DNA of 7,719 nt from an uncultured Collinsella sp. (GTDB taxonomy: Bacteria; Actinomycetota; Coriobacteriia; Coriobacteriales; Coriobacteriaceae). Positions 1-6,739 of this stretch are shown here, piece by piece. The position numbers were made by a program, and so were the translations under genes. The DNA is taken from positions 1-7,719 of the forward strand of contig USOG01000062.1 of assembly GCA_900556365.1 (NCBI GenBank), read 5' to 3'. The notes beneath the pieces are model-generated. The model searched no databases and was not told where the DNA came from. It worked only from the letters and a program-made list of their open reading frames with translations. The number at the start of each line of letters is the position of its first letter. Position 1 is the first letter of the stretch.

Positions 1-36
1 AGCCGAATTGTTTCCAGGCTGTTTCGGGGGAGTGGA

Positions 37-1059
37 ATGAGCAAAGAGTGTGTCGAGCAGGTCGAAGGCGCAGGGGCTTCGGTGCCGATGACCGATATAT
101 CGAACATTGATGTGCCCGAGGGCACCGACGAGCTCAGCCGCAACACCCGTCGCGCATGGCGCGACCGCCTGAACAGCGCTTCGACGCGCAAGATGATCAC
201 GGGCGTCTTGGCTACGCTGGTGGGCGGTTCGTTTTGGGGCTTCTCGGGCACCAGCGCGAGTTTTTTGTTCGATACCTACCATGTCGATACGCTGTGGCTT
301 ATGAGCGTGCGTCAGATTCTCGCCGGCCTGCTCTTTATGGCTGTGGTTGTCACGCGCGACCGCGCACGCCTGGTCAAGCTTTGGACGACGCCCGCTGATC
401 GCAAGCAGCTGCTGCTCTTTACCGCTTTTGGCCTGCTGTTCAACCAGTTTTGCTATCTTTCGGCCGTGCGCCTGACCAATGCCGGAACCGCGACGGTGCT
501 CCAGTGCCTGCAGCTCGTTATCATCATGGGCTACGCCTGCGTGACCGATCGCCGCATGCCGCGTGCTCGCGAAGTCATCGGCATTGGCCTGGCTCTGGGT
601 GGAACCTTTTTAATTGCCACCGGCGGCGACCCTACCAGCCTGAATATCTCGCCGCTTGGCCTGGCAGCAGGTCTTATGTGTGCGGTCAGCGCCGCGTGTA
701 TGGCGGTGATTCCCGCCAAGATCCTGCCCGAATACGGCAGCCCCATCGTCACGGGCTCGGCAATGCTCACAGCGGGCGTGGTCTCGTGCGTCTTCGTGCG
801 GCCTTGGACGCATATGCCGGCGCTCGACGCCGCCGGCGTCGAGGCGCTCGCGGTGTTCGTGGTTATCGGCTCGTTTTTTGCTTACATGCTCTATATGCAG
901 GGCGTTAAGGACATCGGCTCGGTGCGCGCGAGCCTCATCGGAACTGTGGAGCCGGTTTCGGCGACCATCACCAGCGCCGTTATGCTGGGCACGGTGTTTT
1001 TGCCGACCGACCTTATCGGCTTTGCCATGATTATCGTGATGATGTTCCTCACGGTGTAG
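37..1059 (+). CDS. EamA/DMT-superfamily inner-membrane transporter
   Basis: A 340-residue polytopic membrane protein of the drug/metabolite transporter superfamily (EamA type), which usually exports or imports small metabolites such as amino acids; the substrate cannot be read from sequence. About ten hydrophobic segments are visible, near residues 53-71, 85-107, 124-142, 148-169, 179-196, 205-226, 236-254, 268-288, 294-317 and 320-340. They form the two tandem five-helix EamA repeats. Typical family features are the W-G-x-S region in helix 1 (residues 67-70) and the T-x-x-P-x-x-x-x motif of helix 9 (G-T-V-E-P-V-S-A, 302-309). The ATG at 37 follows a purine-rich GGGGGAG at 26-32 with a short 4-base spacer. 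This gives an atypical 52-residue polar N-terminus before helix 1. The protein ends inside the last helix without the usual charged tail. No promoter is visible because only 36 bases precede the gene. The family call is firm; the function is not. Confidence 0.88.
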   Translation: MSKECVEQVEGAGASVPMTDISNIDVPEGTDELSRNTRRAWRDRLNSASTRKMITGVLATLVGGSFWGFSGTSASFLFDTYHVDTLWLMSVRQILAGLLFMAVVVTRDRARLVKLWTTPADRKQLLLFTAFGLLFNQFCYLSAVRLTNAGTATVLQCLQLVIIMGYACVTDRRMPRAREVIGIGLALGGTFLIATGGDPTSLNISPLGLAAGLMCAVSAACMAVIPAKILPEYGSPIVTGSAMLTAGVVSCVFVRPWTHMPALDAAGVEALAVFVVIGSFFAYMLYMQGVKDIGSVRASLIGTVEPVSATITSAVMLGTVFLPTDLIGFAMIIVMMFLTV

Positions 1060-1148
1060 CTGGCACCGCCGCCAAGACAGAAAAGGTGTTGTGCCGCATT
1101 TTCGCCAATTGACGTCCGTGTCTGGAGTTTAGCTGTCGATGCTCAAAA

Positions 1149-1157
1149 TGCCATAAA
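1149..1157 (+). promoter_or_regulatory. Possible extended -10 promoter for the DUF4012-glmM pair
   Basis: TG at 1149-1150, one base, then CATAAA at 1152-1157, which matches TATAAT at four positions. A weak -35-like TTTAGC lies at 1128-1133 with an 18-base spacer. This would start transcription near 1164, about 45 bases before the DUF4012 start codon. It is the best candidate in the 149-base gap, but the match is modest. I found no convincing terminator with a T-run after the upstream transporter gene, so read-through from it is also possible. Confidence 0.35.
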
Positions 1158-1208
1158 CTAGTAACGTTATGGACTTTTTCATTGCGACTCAATTGCGAGG
1201 ATTTCTTT

Positions 1209-3530
1209 ATGGCTGGTAATCACTTTAAGGGCAGCGATAGCGGCCGCCCTGCAGTTCCGCCGCGTCCGAACGGGGCTGGTAAGGCCGGCACGCCGGGCGG
1301 CGCTGGACAGGGCGGTTCCGGTAAGCGCGTGTCCCCGGGCGAGACGGCGATGTTTACCGCTCTGTACGAGCAGTCTCAAAAGGCAAAAAAGACCGGCCGT
1401 GCAAGAGGGAATGTCTTTGCGGGCGGTGCAACCTCCGCGTCGCAGCCGAGCGGGGCTCCTTCGGCACCTGCGAACAGCGCAGGTGCTGCCAACGCCGCGA
1501 ATGCCGCCGGCAACGTTAATGCCGGCAAGGCCGACAACAATACTCCCTCTGCCGGTGGCGCGGGGCTTACGGGCAACCTTGGCACGATCTACACCGGCGC
1601 CTCCGAGACTGGCACGTTCGCCCGCCTGGATGATAGCGGTGCCGAGTTTGCGGGCTCGGGTTCCAAGGAAGATTATTACGATTTTGGCTTGAACTACGGT
1701 AGCGACGCTTCGTCGAGTTCGACCTCTGACGGTCTGGTCCGTCATCGCCATCGCAAGGGCGAGCGCAAAAAGCGTCACACCGGCGCCATTATTGCCGCTG
1801 TAGTCGCGGTGCTTCTCGTTGCGCTTGGCGCAAGCGGCTTTATGCTGCTTAACTCGGCAAAGACCGTAAAGAGCGAAGCGAAGGAGGCTGTCGAGATCGT
1901 CGGTGGCCTTAAGGACAAGGTCACGTCGGGCGATTTTTCGACGCTGCCTGACGACGCGAAGAAGATCGATGAGCTCTGTAACAGCATGAAGGCGGAGACT
2001 TCGAGCCCGCTGTGGACGGCGGCTTCGTTTATCCCGGTGTATGGCAGTGACATCAACGCAGCCCGCACCATGATTGATGCCCTGTCCGATGTCTCGAGCA
2101 ATGCGCTGGTTCCCATGGCCGATAACCTTTCGCAGGCTACGCCCGGCAAGCTGTTCCAGGACGGCATGATTAACGTGTCCGCGCTGCAGGCGGTCGCCGA
2201 TTCGCTTTCCAGCAGCTCGAAGGTGTTCAAGAGCGCCAACGAGAAGGTCCAGGGCATTGGCGATACTCATATTTCCCAGGTGACCGAGCTGGTCGATAAG
2301 GCCAAGGACGGCTTTGCCACCCTCAACGGCGCGGTTGACGCGGCGGAGAAGGTCGCCCCCGTCCTTCCCCAGATGCTCGGCGCCAACGGCCAGACGCGTC
2401 ATTATCTTGTGCTCGCGATGAGCAATGTCGAGATCCGCGCCTGCGGCGGTTTCCCCGGTTCTCGCGGCGTGATGTCGGTGACTGACGGTAAGCTCGAACT
2501 GGGCGATTTTGTCAAAGTCGACATGATGAAAGAGCCTTTGAGCCCGCTTCCCATCACCGATGAAGAGGCAAACTTGTTCACGACCGGATGGGGCCTGACC
2601 GGATTCAACACGCTCGGATACACGATGGGCGACGTTACGATGACGCCCGATTATCCGCGTGCGGCTCAGCTTGCCAGCGATATGCAGAAGGCCATTGTCG
2701 GAGATGACATCGACGGCGTATTTGCAGTCGATCCGGTATTTTTGCAGTATATGCTCGGCGTTGTAGGCGGCACACAGCTTCCTGACGGCACCGTCGTTGA
2801 TGGAAGTAACGCCGCAAAGGTGCTGCTGCACGATATTTATTGGAATTACCCGGTAGAGGAACAGGACGCCATTTTTGCGGCGGTTGCCGGATCAGCTTTT
2901 AACAAGATCGTGGACGAACTGGGCTCCAGCGATATTACTAAGATTGCTGCCGCCATCGAAAAGGGCGCTTCCGAGGGTCGCATCCTCATGTATTCGAGAA
3001 ATGATGACGAGGAAAAGGCCGCGAAGGCTCTTGGAATATCGGGCGCTCTCCAAACCGATACGTCGGAGGCTCCGATCTTGGGCGTCTATGTGAACAACTA
3101 CAGCTATTCAAAGATGGATTGGTTCCTCGATAAGCGAGTCACCATCGATTCTTCGGTTGAAAATGCCGATGGCTCGACGACGTATCGAGTGACCACCTCG
3201 CTCAAGAACACGATGACCCCTCAGGAGAAGGCCGAGATGCCTGGCTATTTCCAGGGCCATAACGGCATTAGCCAGGATATTGATGATGAGGTGCTGAGGC
3301 TTTATCTCTATGCTCCTGCGGGAGGCAGCATTTCGGATATTAAGACTTCGGGCTCCGGTTCTATCGAGATGAACGAAGCGACGCACGATGGCTTGAAGGT
3401 TGCATGGGGCGGTGTCCACATGCTTCTTGGACAAGACATAAAGGTCGAGTACACGGTCACGACTTCGAAGGACTCTGGGCACAAAGAGCTTAAGGTTCGC
3501 ACCACGCCAACCGCTCAAACGTTTGAATAG
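1209..3530 (+). CDS. Membrane-anchored DUF4012 domain protein
   Basis: A 773-residue protein with a single N-terminal membrane anchor. Residues 1-177 are low-complexity and probably disordered, rich in Gly, Ala, Ser and Asn (Ala/Asn-rich at 89-111). A basic patch (R178 to H190) precedes one hydrophobic helix at about 192-215, so the rest should be extracytoplasmic. A helical, coiled-coil-prone region (about 216-390) leads into the DUF4012 core. The core shows its hallmarks: H-Y-L-V-L-A-M-S-N-V-E-I-R then C-G-G-F-P-G-S-R-G (398-420), and D-V-T-M-T-P-D-Y-P (475-483) followed by a D-G-V-F-A-V-D-P-V stretch (502-510). DUF4012 is an uncharacterised family, often found near surface-polysaccharide genes; no enzyme activity is established. 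I chose ATG 1209 because GAGG at 1197-1200 sits eight bases upstream. An in-frame TTG at 1182 would add nine residues but has no ribosome site. The gene is 12 bases from glmM and probably cotranscribed. A role in envelope polymer assembly is inference from this context. Confidence 0.85.
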   Translation: MAGNHFKGSDSGRPAVPPRPNGAGKAGTPGGAGQGGSGKRVSPGETAMFTALYEQSQKAKKTGRARGNVFAGGATSASQPSGAPSAPANSAGAANAANAAGNVNAGKADNNTPSAGGAGLTGNLGTIYTGASETGTFARLDDSGAEFAGSGSKEDYYDFGLNYGSDASSSSTSDGLVRHRHRKGERKKRHTGAIIAAVVAVLLVALGASGFMLLNSAKTVKSEAKEAVEIVGGLKDKVTSGDFSTLPDDAKKIDELCNSMKAETSSPLWTAASFIPVYGSDINAARTMIDALSDVSSNALVPMADNLSQATPGKLFQDGMINVSALQAVADSLSSSSKVFKSANEKVQGIGDTHISQVTELVDKAKDGFATLNGAVDAAEKVAPVLPQMLGANGQTRHYLVLAMSNVEIRACGGFPGSRGVMSVTDGKLELGDFVKVDMMKEPLSPLPITDEEANLFTTGWGLTGFNTLGYTMGDVTMTPDYPRAAQLASDMQKAIVGDDIDGVFAVDPVFLQYMLGVVGGTQLPDGTVVDGSNAAKVLLHDIYWNYPVEEQDAIFAAVAGSAFNKIVDELGSSDITKIAAAIEKGASEGRILMYSRNDDEEKAAKALGISGALQTDTSEAPILGVYVNNYSYSKMDWFLDKRVTIDSSVENADGSTTYRVTTSLKNTMTPQEKAEMPGYFQGHNGISQDIDDEVLRLYLYAPAGGSISDIKTSGSGSIEMNEATHDGLKVAWGGVHMLLGQDIKVEYTVTTSKDSGHKELKVRTTPTAQTFE

Positions 3531-3542
3531 GATAAGTAAGAT
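3529..3542 (+). promoter_or_regulatory. glmM ribosome binding site overlapping the DUF4012 stop codon
   Basis: AGGA at 3529-3532 shares its first two bases with the TAG stop of the DUF4012 gene (3528-3530) and lies ten bases before the glmM ATG at 3543. Ribosomes finishing the first gene therefore end on the binding site of the second. This arrangement usually gives translational coupling. No promoter fits in the 12-base gap. Confidence 0.65.
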
Positions 3543-4874
3543 ATGAAGTACTTTGGCACCGACGGCTTTCGCGGTGAGGCCAACGTTGGGCTGACGGTAG
3601 AGCACGCTTATAAGATTGGCCGTTTTGTGGGCTGGTATTACGGTGCCAACCGCGAGCGCAAGGCACGCGTGATCGTGGGCAAGGACACGCGTCGCTCGAG
3701 TTATATGTTTGAGGCGGCGCTGGTGAGCGGCCTGGTCGCGAGCGGTGCGGACGCCTATATGCTACACGTGATCCCCACGCCGGGCGTAGCGCATCAGACT
3801 GTGGAAGGCTGCTTCGATTGCGGCATCATGATCAGCGCGAGCCACAACCCGTTTTGCGATAACGGCATTAAGCTCGTCAACAGCGACGGCTTTAAGATGG
3901 ACGAGGACGTGCTGGAGCTCATCGAGGACTACATCGATGGCAAGAGCGAAGTTCCGCTGGCCACGGGCAACCACATCGGTGCCACGGTGGACTACATGCA
4001 GGGCCGCAACCGCTACATTGCTTCGCTCATTGCAAGTGCGAACTTTTCGCTGCAGGGCGTCAAGATCGGTATCGACTGCGCCAACGGCTCGGCTTCCTCG
4101 GTGGCCAAGCCGGTGTTTGACGCGCTCGGTGCCGACGTGCGCGTGATCAATGCCGCGCCCGATGGCTTTAACATCAACGTCGATTGCGGCTCCACGCATA
4201 TGGAGCGCCTGCAGCGCCATGTGGTGGAGCAGGGCCTGGACGTGGGCTTTGCCTATGACGGCGATGCCGACCGTTGCCTGGCCGTGGATGAGCGCGGTCG
4301 CGTGGTAGACGGCGACCAGATCCTGTACGTGTGCGGCGTGTATCTGAACAAGCACGGGCGCCTCTCGGGCGGTACCGTGGTGCCGACGATCGCCAGCAAC
4401 TTTGGCCTTGTCAAGTCGCTGGAGCTTGCCGGTCTGAGCGCCGTGACCAGCGGCGTGGGCGACCGTCACGTGTATGCCAAGATGCGCGAGGGCGGCTACA
4501 GCCTGGGCGGTGAGCAGACGGGCCATACGATCTTTGGCGATATCGAGCGCACGGGCGACGGCATTATGACCTCGCTGCGCGTGATGGAAGTGATTCGTGC
4601 CGAGCGCGAGACGCTCTCGCAGCTCACGGCTCCGTGCAAGCTGCTGCCGCAGGCGCAGGTTGCCGTGCGCGTGGCGGATAAGGACGCCGCGCTGGGCAAC
4701 ATGGGCGTGCAGGCCGCCATCGCCGAGGCCGAGGCGTCGCTGGCGGGCGAGGGCCGCGTGCTGGTGCGCAAGAGCGGAACCGAGTCGGTGATTCGCGTGC
4801 TGGCTGAGGCTCCGGACCAACCGGCTGCCGACGCCGCCATGAAGCGCATCGCCGCCGCACTCGAAGCTCTGTAG
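3543..4874 (+). CDS. glmM: Phosphoglucosamine mutase GlmM
   Basis: A cytoplasmic enzyme that converts glucosamine-6-phosphate to glucosamine-1-phosphate, the step before GlmU makes UDP-GlcNAc for peptidoglycan and other glycans. At 443 residues it has normal family length. All four alpha-D-phosphohexomutase signatures are present: the N-terminal Y-F-G-T-D-G-F-R-G (3-11); the catalytic phosphoserine loop I-S-A-S-H-N-P (97-103, catalytic Ser100); the metal loop D-G-D-A-D-R (239-244); the sugar-binding G-G-E-Q-T-G-H (322-328); and the C-terminal phosphate loop R-K-S-G-T-E (409-414). The GEQ(S/T)GH form and the start F-G-T-D-G-x-R favour GlmM over phosphomannomutase or phosphoglucomutase. The ATG at 3543 begins directly at the conserved domain. 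The gene is coupled to the DUF4012 gene upstream. The cdaA-cdaR genes that accompany glmM in many Firmicutes are absent here. Base composition looks more GC-rich than in the distal half of its partner. Confidence 0.96.
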   Translation: MKYFGTDGFRGEANVGLTVEHAYKIGRFVGWYYGANRERKARVIVGKDTRRSSYMFEAALVSGLVASGADAYMLHVIPTPGVAHQTVEGCFDCGIMISASHNPFCDNGIKLVNSDGFKMDEDVLELIEDYIDGKSEVPLATGNHIGATVDYMQGRNRYIASLIASANFSLQGVKIGIDCANGSASSVAKPVFDALGADVRVINAAPDGFNINVDCGSTHMERLQRHVVEQGLDVGFAYDGDADRCLAVDERGRVVDGDQILYVCGVYLNKHGRLSGGTVVPTIASNFGLVKSLELAGLSAVTSGVGDRHVYAKMREGGYSLGGEQTGHTIFGDIERTGDGIMTSLRVMEVIRAERETLSQLTAPCKLLPQAQVAVRVADKDAALGNMGVQAAIAEAEASLAGEGRVLVRKSGTESVIRVLAEAPDQPAADAAMKRIAAALEAL

Positions 4875-4897
4875 TTACGCGGCCAATCTGGCACCTG

Positions 4898-4935
4898 GGG
4901 ACGTTCTTTTTCTGCCGGCACAATAGGAACGTCCC
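4898..4935. repeat. REP-like imperfect palindrome
   Basis: A perfect 9-bp inverted repeat, GGGACGTTC at 4898-4906 and GAACGTCCC at 4927-4935, flanks a 20-base centre that itself holds the palindrome TGCCGGCA at 4913-4920. It sits just after the glmM stop and is separate from the terminator hairpin. No T-run follows it, so it is a poor terminator. The nested palindrome and the position between convergent genes resemble dispersed REP-type elements. Whether copies exist elsewhere in the genome cannot be seen from this window. Confidence 0.5.
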
Positions 4936-4961
4936 TAACTGCCGGGTTGGTGACTGGGTGT

Positions 4962-4999
4962 AAAGGGGCGCCGCGGGATAGATCCTGCGGCGCCCCTTT
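4962..4999. terminator. Bidirectional hairpin terminator between glmM and the M32 peptidase gene
   Basis: AAAGGGGCGCCGC at 4962-4974 pairs exactly with GCGGCGCCCCTTT at 4987-4999. Four further pairs (one G-U) extend the stem to 17 bp and close a TAGA tetraloop at 4979-4982. Each strand reads CCCCTTT at its 3' edge, so the structure can end transcripts from both converging genes. The T-runs are only three bases long, so efficiency may rest on the very stable stem. Confidence 0.8.
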
Positions 5000-5021
5000 G
5001 CGTTGGCGTGTCGCCTAAGCT

Positions 5022-6605
5022 TTACAGCTCGTACAGCGTGGTGAACTTGTCCTGCAGGTAGCTGCAGTAGTAGCGGGCATCGAACGCCATGCCGCACGCG
5101 CCCTTGATGAGCTCCGGCGCGTCCTTGGCGCGGCCCCACTGCCAAATGTGCTCGCCCAGCCAGGCGCGGACGGGTGTCAGGTCGCCGCTCGCACAGGCAC
5201 CGTTGAGGTCGACACCGTCGCGGCACATGGCCGGCACAAACATGGCATCGTAGGCACTGCCCAGCGCATAGGTGGGGAAGTAGCCAAACGAGCCGCCGCT
5301 CCAGTGCGTATCCTGTAGGCAGCCGTGCGTGTCGTCGGGAACGGGAATGCCCAGGTACTCATCCATGAAGCGGTTCCAAAGCGCGGGGATGTCCTTGGCC
5401 GTGGCCTCGCCGGCAAACAGCATGCGCTCGATCTCGTAGCGCACCATAACGTGCAGCGGATAGGTGAGCTCGTCGGCCTCGGTGCGGATCAGCGAAGGCT
5501 GCGCGATGTTCACGGCGTGGTAGAGCGTGTCCTCGTCGACGTCGCCGTAGACCTCGGGTGCGTGGCGGCGCAGCACCTCGAGCAGCGGTCCCATAAAGGC
5601 ACGGCTGCGGCCCACGGTGTTCTCGAAAAAGCGGCTCTGGCTCTCGTGGATGCCCATGGAGGTGCCACCCTCAAGACAGGTGCGCGCATAGGCAGGATTG
5701 ACGCCCAGCTCGTACATGGTGTGCCCCGCCTCGTGGATGATGCTGTAGACGTTGGAGATGCAATCGTCCTCGTAGATGTGTGTTGCGATGCGCGCGTCAC
5801 CCACGGCAAAGCCCTCGCTAAACGGGTGTTCGGTAAAGGCAAGCGTGGTGTCGTCCAGGTTCAGGCCGACGAGCTTCATCAGGTCGAAGCTCATGGCGCG
5901 CTGGGCGGCCTCGGGCACGCGGGCGTGCAAAAAGTCGGCATCGGGCTGCTGGCCGCGCTCGCCGATGGCGTGCACGAGCGGCACGACCGTCGCCTTGACC
6001 TCATCGCAAAACGCATCGAAGCTCTTTGCGGAAAGGCCGCGCTCGTACTGGTCGAGCCAAACGTCGTATGGGTCGCGCTGGGGGTCCATGAGCTCGGCCT
6101 GATGCTTAAGTTGGGCGACGATTCTATCCACATAGGGCTCAAAGCTCGCCCAGTCATTGGCCGTCTTGGCCTTGTGCCACACGGCATCGGCCTCGCAGGT
6201 GAGCCTGGTCCAGGCCTCGGCCTCCTCGGTGGGGATGACGCTTGCCTCGCGCTGGTCGCGGCCGAGCACACGGATCTCGTCGAGCAGCTGCGGGTCGTCT
6301 ACGTGTCCGCCTGCAACCGTCTCGCGCGCTAACGAGCGTACGAGCTCAACGGACTTCTCGCTGGTCAGCAGCTTGTGATGCTCGCCGGCAAGCGTGCCCA
6401 TGGCGTCGGCACGGGCGGTAGCGCCGTTGACAGGAGCGATCGTCGCTCCATCGAACTCGGCAATCTTGAGCAGGTACTCACTAGTCCACAGCTTGCCCTC
6501 GAGTTTGCGGAACTTTTTGACGGCCTTGTCGACTTTAGCGGCCTTGACGCTCTTGGAAGCCTTTGCCATGGCGGCCTTGGCCTTCTTATCGAGTTTCTTT
6601 CCCAT
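5022..6605 (-). CDS. M32-family metallocarboxypeptidase (carboxypeptidase Taq type)
   Basis: A 527-residue zinc carboxypeptidase, probably cytoplasmic since no signal peptide is seen. It would trim residues from peptide C-termini. The family signatures are intact: H-P-F (260-262); H-E-A-G-H (291-295) giving zinc ligands His291 and His295 with catalytic Glu292; G-I-H-E-S-Q-S-R (318-325) with Glu321 as third zinc ligand, 30 residues after the first as in the family; R-T-E-A-D-E-L-T-Y-P-L-H (374-385); and D-T-H-W-S-G-G-S-F-G-Y-F-P-T-Y (432-446). M32 enzymes are usually about 490-510 residues. The excess here is an N-terminal lysine-rich tail (residues 1-38) with Lys at every third position from 15 to 30. 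The start is supported by AAGGA (plus-strand 6612-6616) six bases upstream. The gene converges with glmM and diverges from pheS. No clear promoter was found for it in the divergent region. Confidence 0.94.
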   Translation of the reverse strand: MGKKLDKKAKAAMAKASKSVKAAKVDKAVKKFRKLEGKLWTSEYLLKIAEFDGATIAPVNGATARADAMGTLAGEHHKLLTSEKSVELVRSLARETVAGGHVDDPQLLDEIRVLGRDQREASVIPTEEAEAWTRLTCEADAVWHKAKTANDWASFEPYVDRIVAQLKHQAELMDPQRDPYDVWLDQYERGLSAKSFDAFCDEVKATVVPLVHAIGERGQQPDADFLHARVPEAAQRAMSFDLMKLVGLNLDDTTLAFTEHPFSEGFAVGDARIATHIYEDDCISNVYSIIHEAGHTMYELGVNPAYARTCLEGGTSMGIHESQSRFFENTVGRSRAFMGPLLEVLRRHAPEVYGDVDEDTLYHAVNIAQPSLIRTEADELTYPLHVMVRYEIERMLFAGEATAKDIPALWNRFMDEYLGIPVPDDTHGCLQDTHWSGGSFGYFPTYALGSAYDAMFVPAMCRDGVDLNGACASGDLTPVRAWLGEHIWQWGRAKDAPELIKGACGMAFDARYYCSYLQDKFTTLYEL

Positions 6606-6723
6606 ACCGCATCCTTAATCTCGCAGGCCGAGCGCCGCAGGCGGGTGCGCGGCCAGTTTGCACAGCTACCTGCCTTGTACCCAGCGCGAACAAAACGGAA
6701 CGCGGCGATGCGCTCGCGAAATG
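6606..6723. other. Divergent intergenic leader between the M32 gene and the pheS promoter
   Basis: No gene is recognised here. On the minus strand it contains the M32 ribosome site and, just upstream, a possible GC-rich hairpin: GGCCG at 6626-6630 pairs with CGGCC at 6650-6654, and CGCC at 6633-6636 with GGCG at 6640-6643. I could not find a minus-strand -35/-10 pair that fits well. The peptidase promoter therefore remains unassigned. Confidence 0.4.
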
Positions 6724-6732
6724 TGTTATCCT
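6724..6732 (+). promoter_or_regulatory. Extended -10 promoter of the pheS T-box leader
   Basis: TG at 6724-6725, one base, then TATCCT at 6727-6732 forms an extended -10 element. Transcription would start near 6739-6741, just before the first paired base of T-box stem I at 6744. I see no good -35 hexamer at the expected distance (near 6704), as can be the case for extended -10 promoters. The close fit with the start of the RNA structure is the main support. Confidence 0.5.
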
Positions 6733-6739
6733 ATAGCCC

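Noticed and set aside
1062..1095. GGCAC and GTGCC as a terminator after the EamA gene
   Set aside because: Only five base pairs with a loop of about 24 bases and no T-run follow. This is not credible as an intrinsic terminator.
1182..1208. An upstream TTG start for the DUF4012 protein
   Set aside because: The nine extra codons include the GAGG ribosome site of the ATG at 1209, and no ribosome site precedes the TTG.
1179..2831. A 550-codon open frame on the minus strand opposite the DUF4012 gene
   Set aside because: It lies wholly antisense to a gene with clear domain signatures, has no recognisable motifs, and is Arg/His/Ala-rich as expected from the complement of GC-biased codons.
3762..4820. 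A 352-codon minus-strand open frame opposite glmM
   Set aside because: glmM is unmistakable on the plus strand. The antisense product is a His/Ala/Arg-rich artefact of codon bias with no ribosome site seen.
5325..6332. A 335-codon plus-strand open frame opposite the M32 gene
   Set aside because: The M32 motifs on the minus strand are complete. The antisense frame has only shadow composition and no family features.
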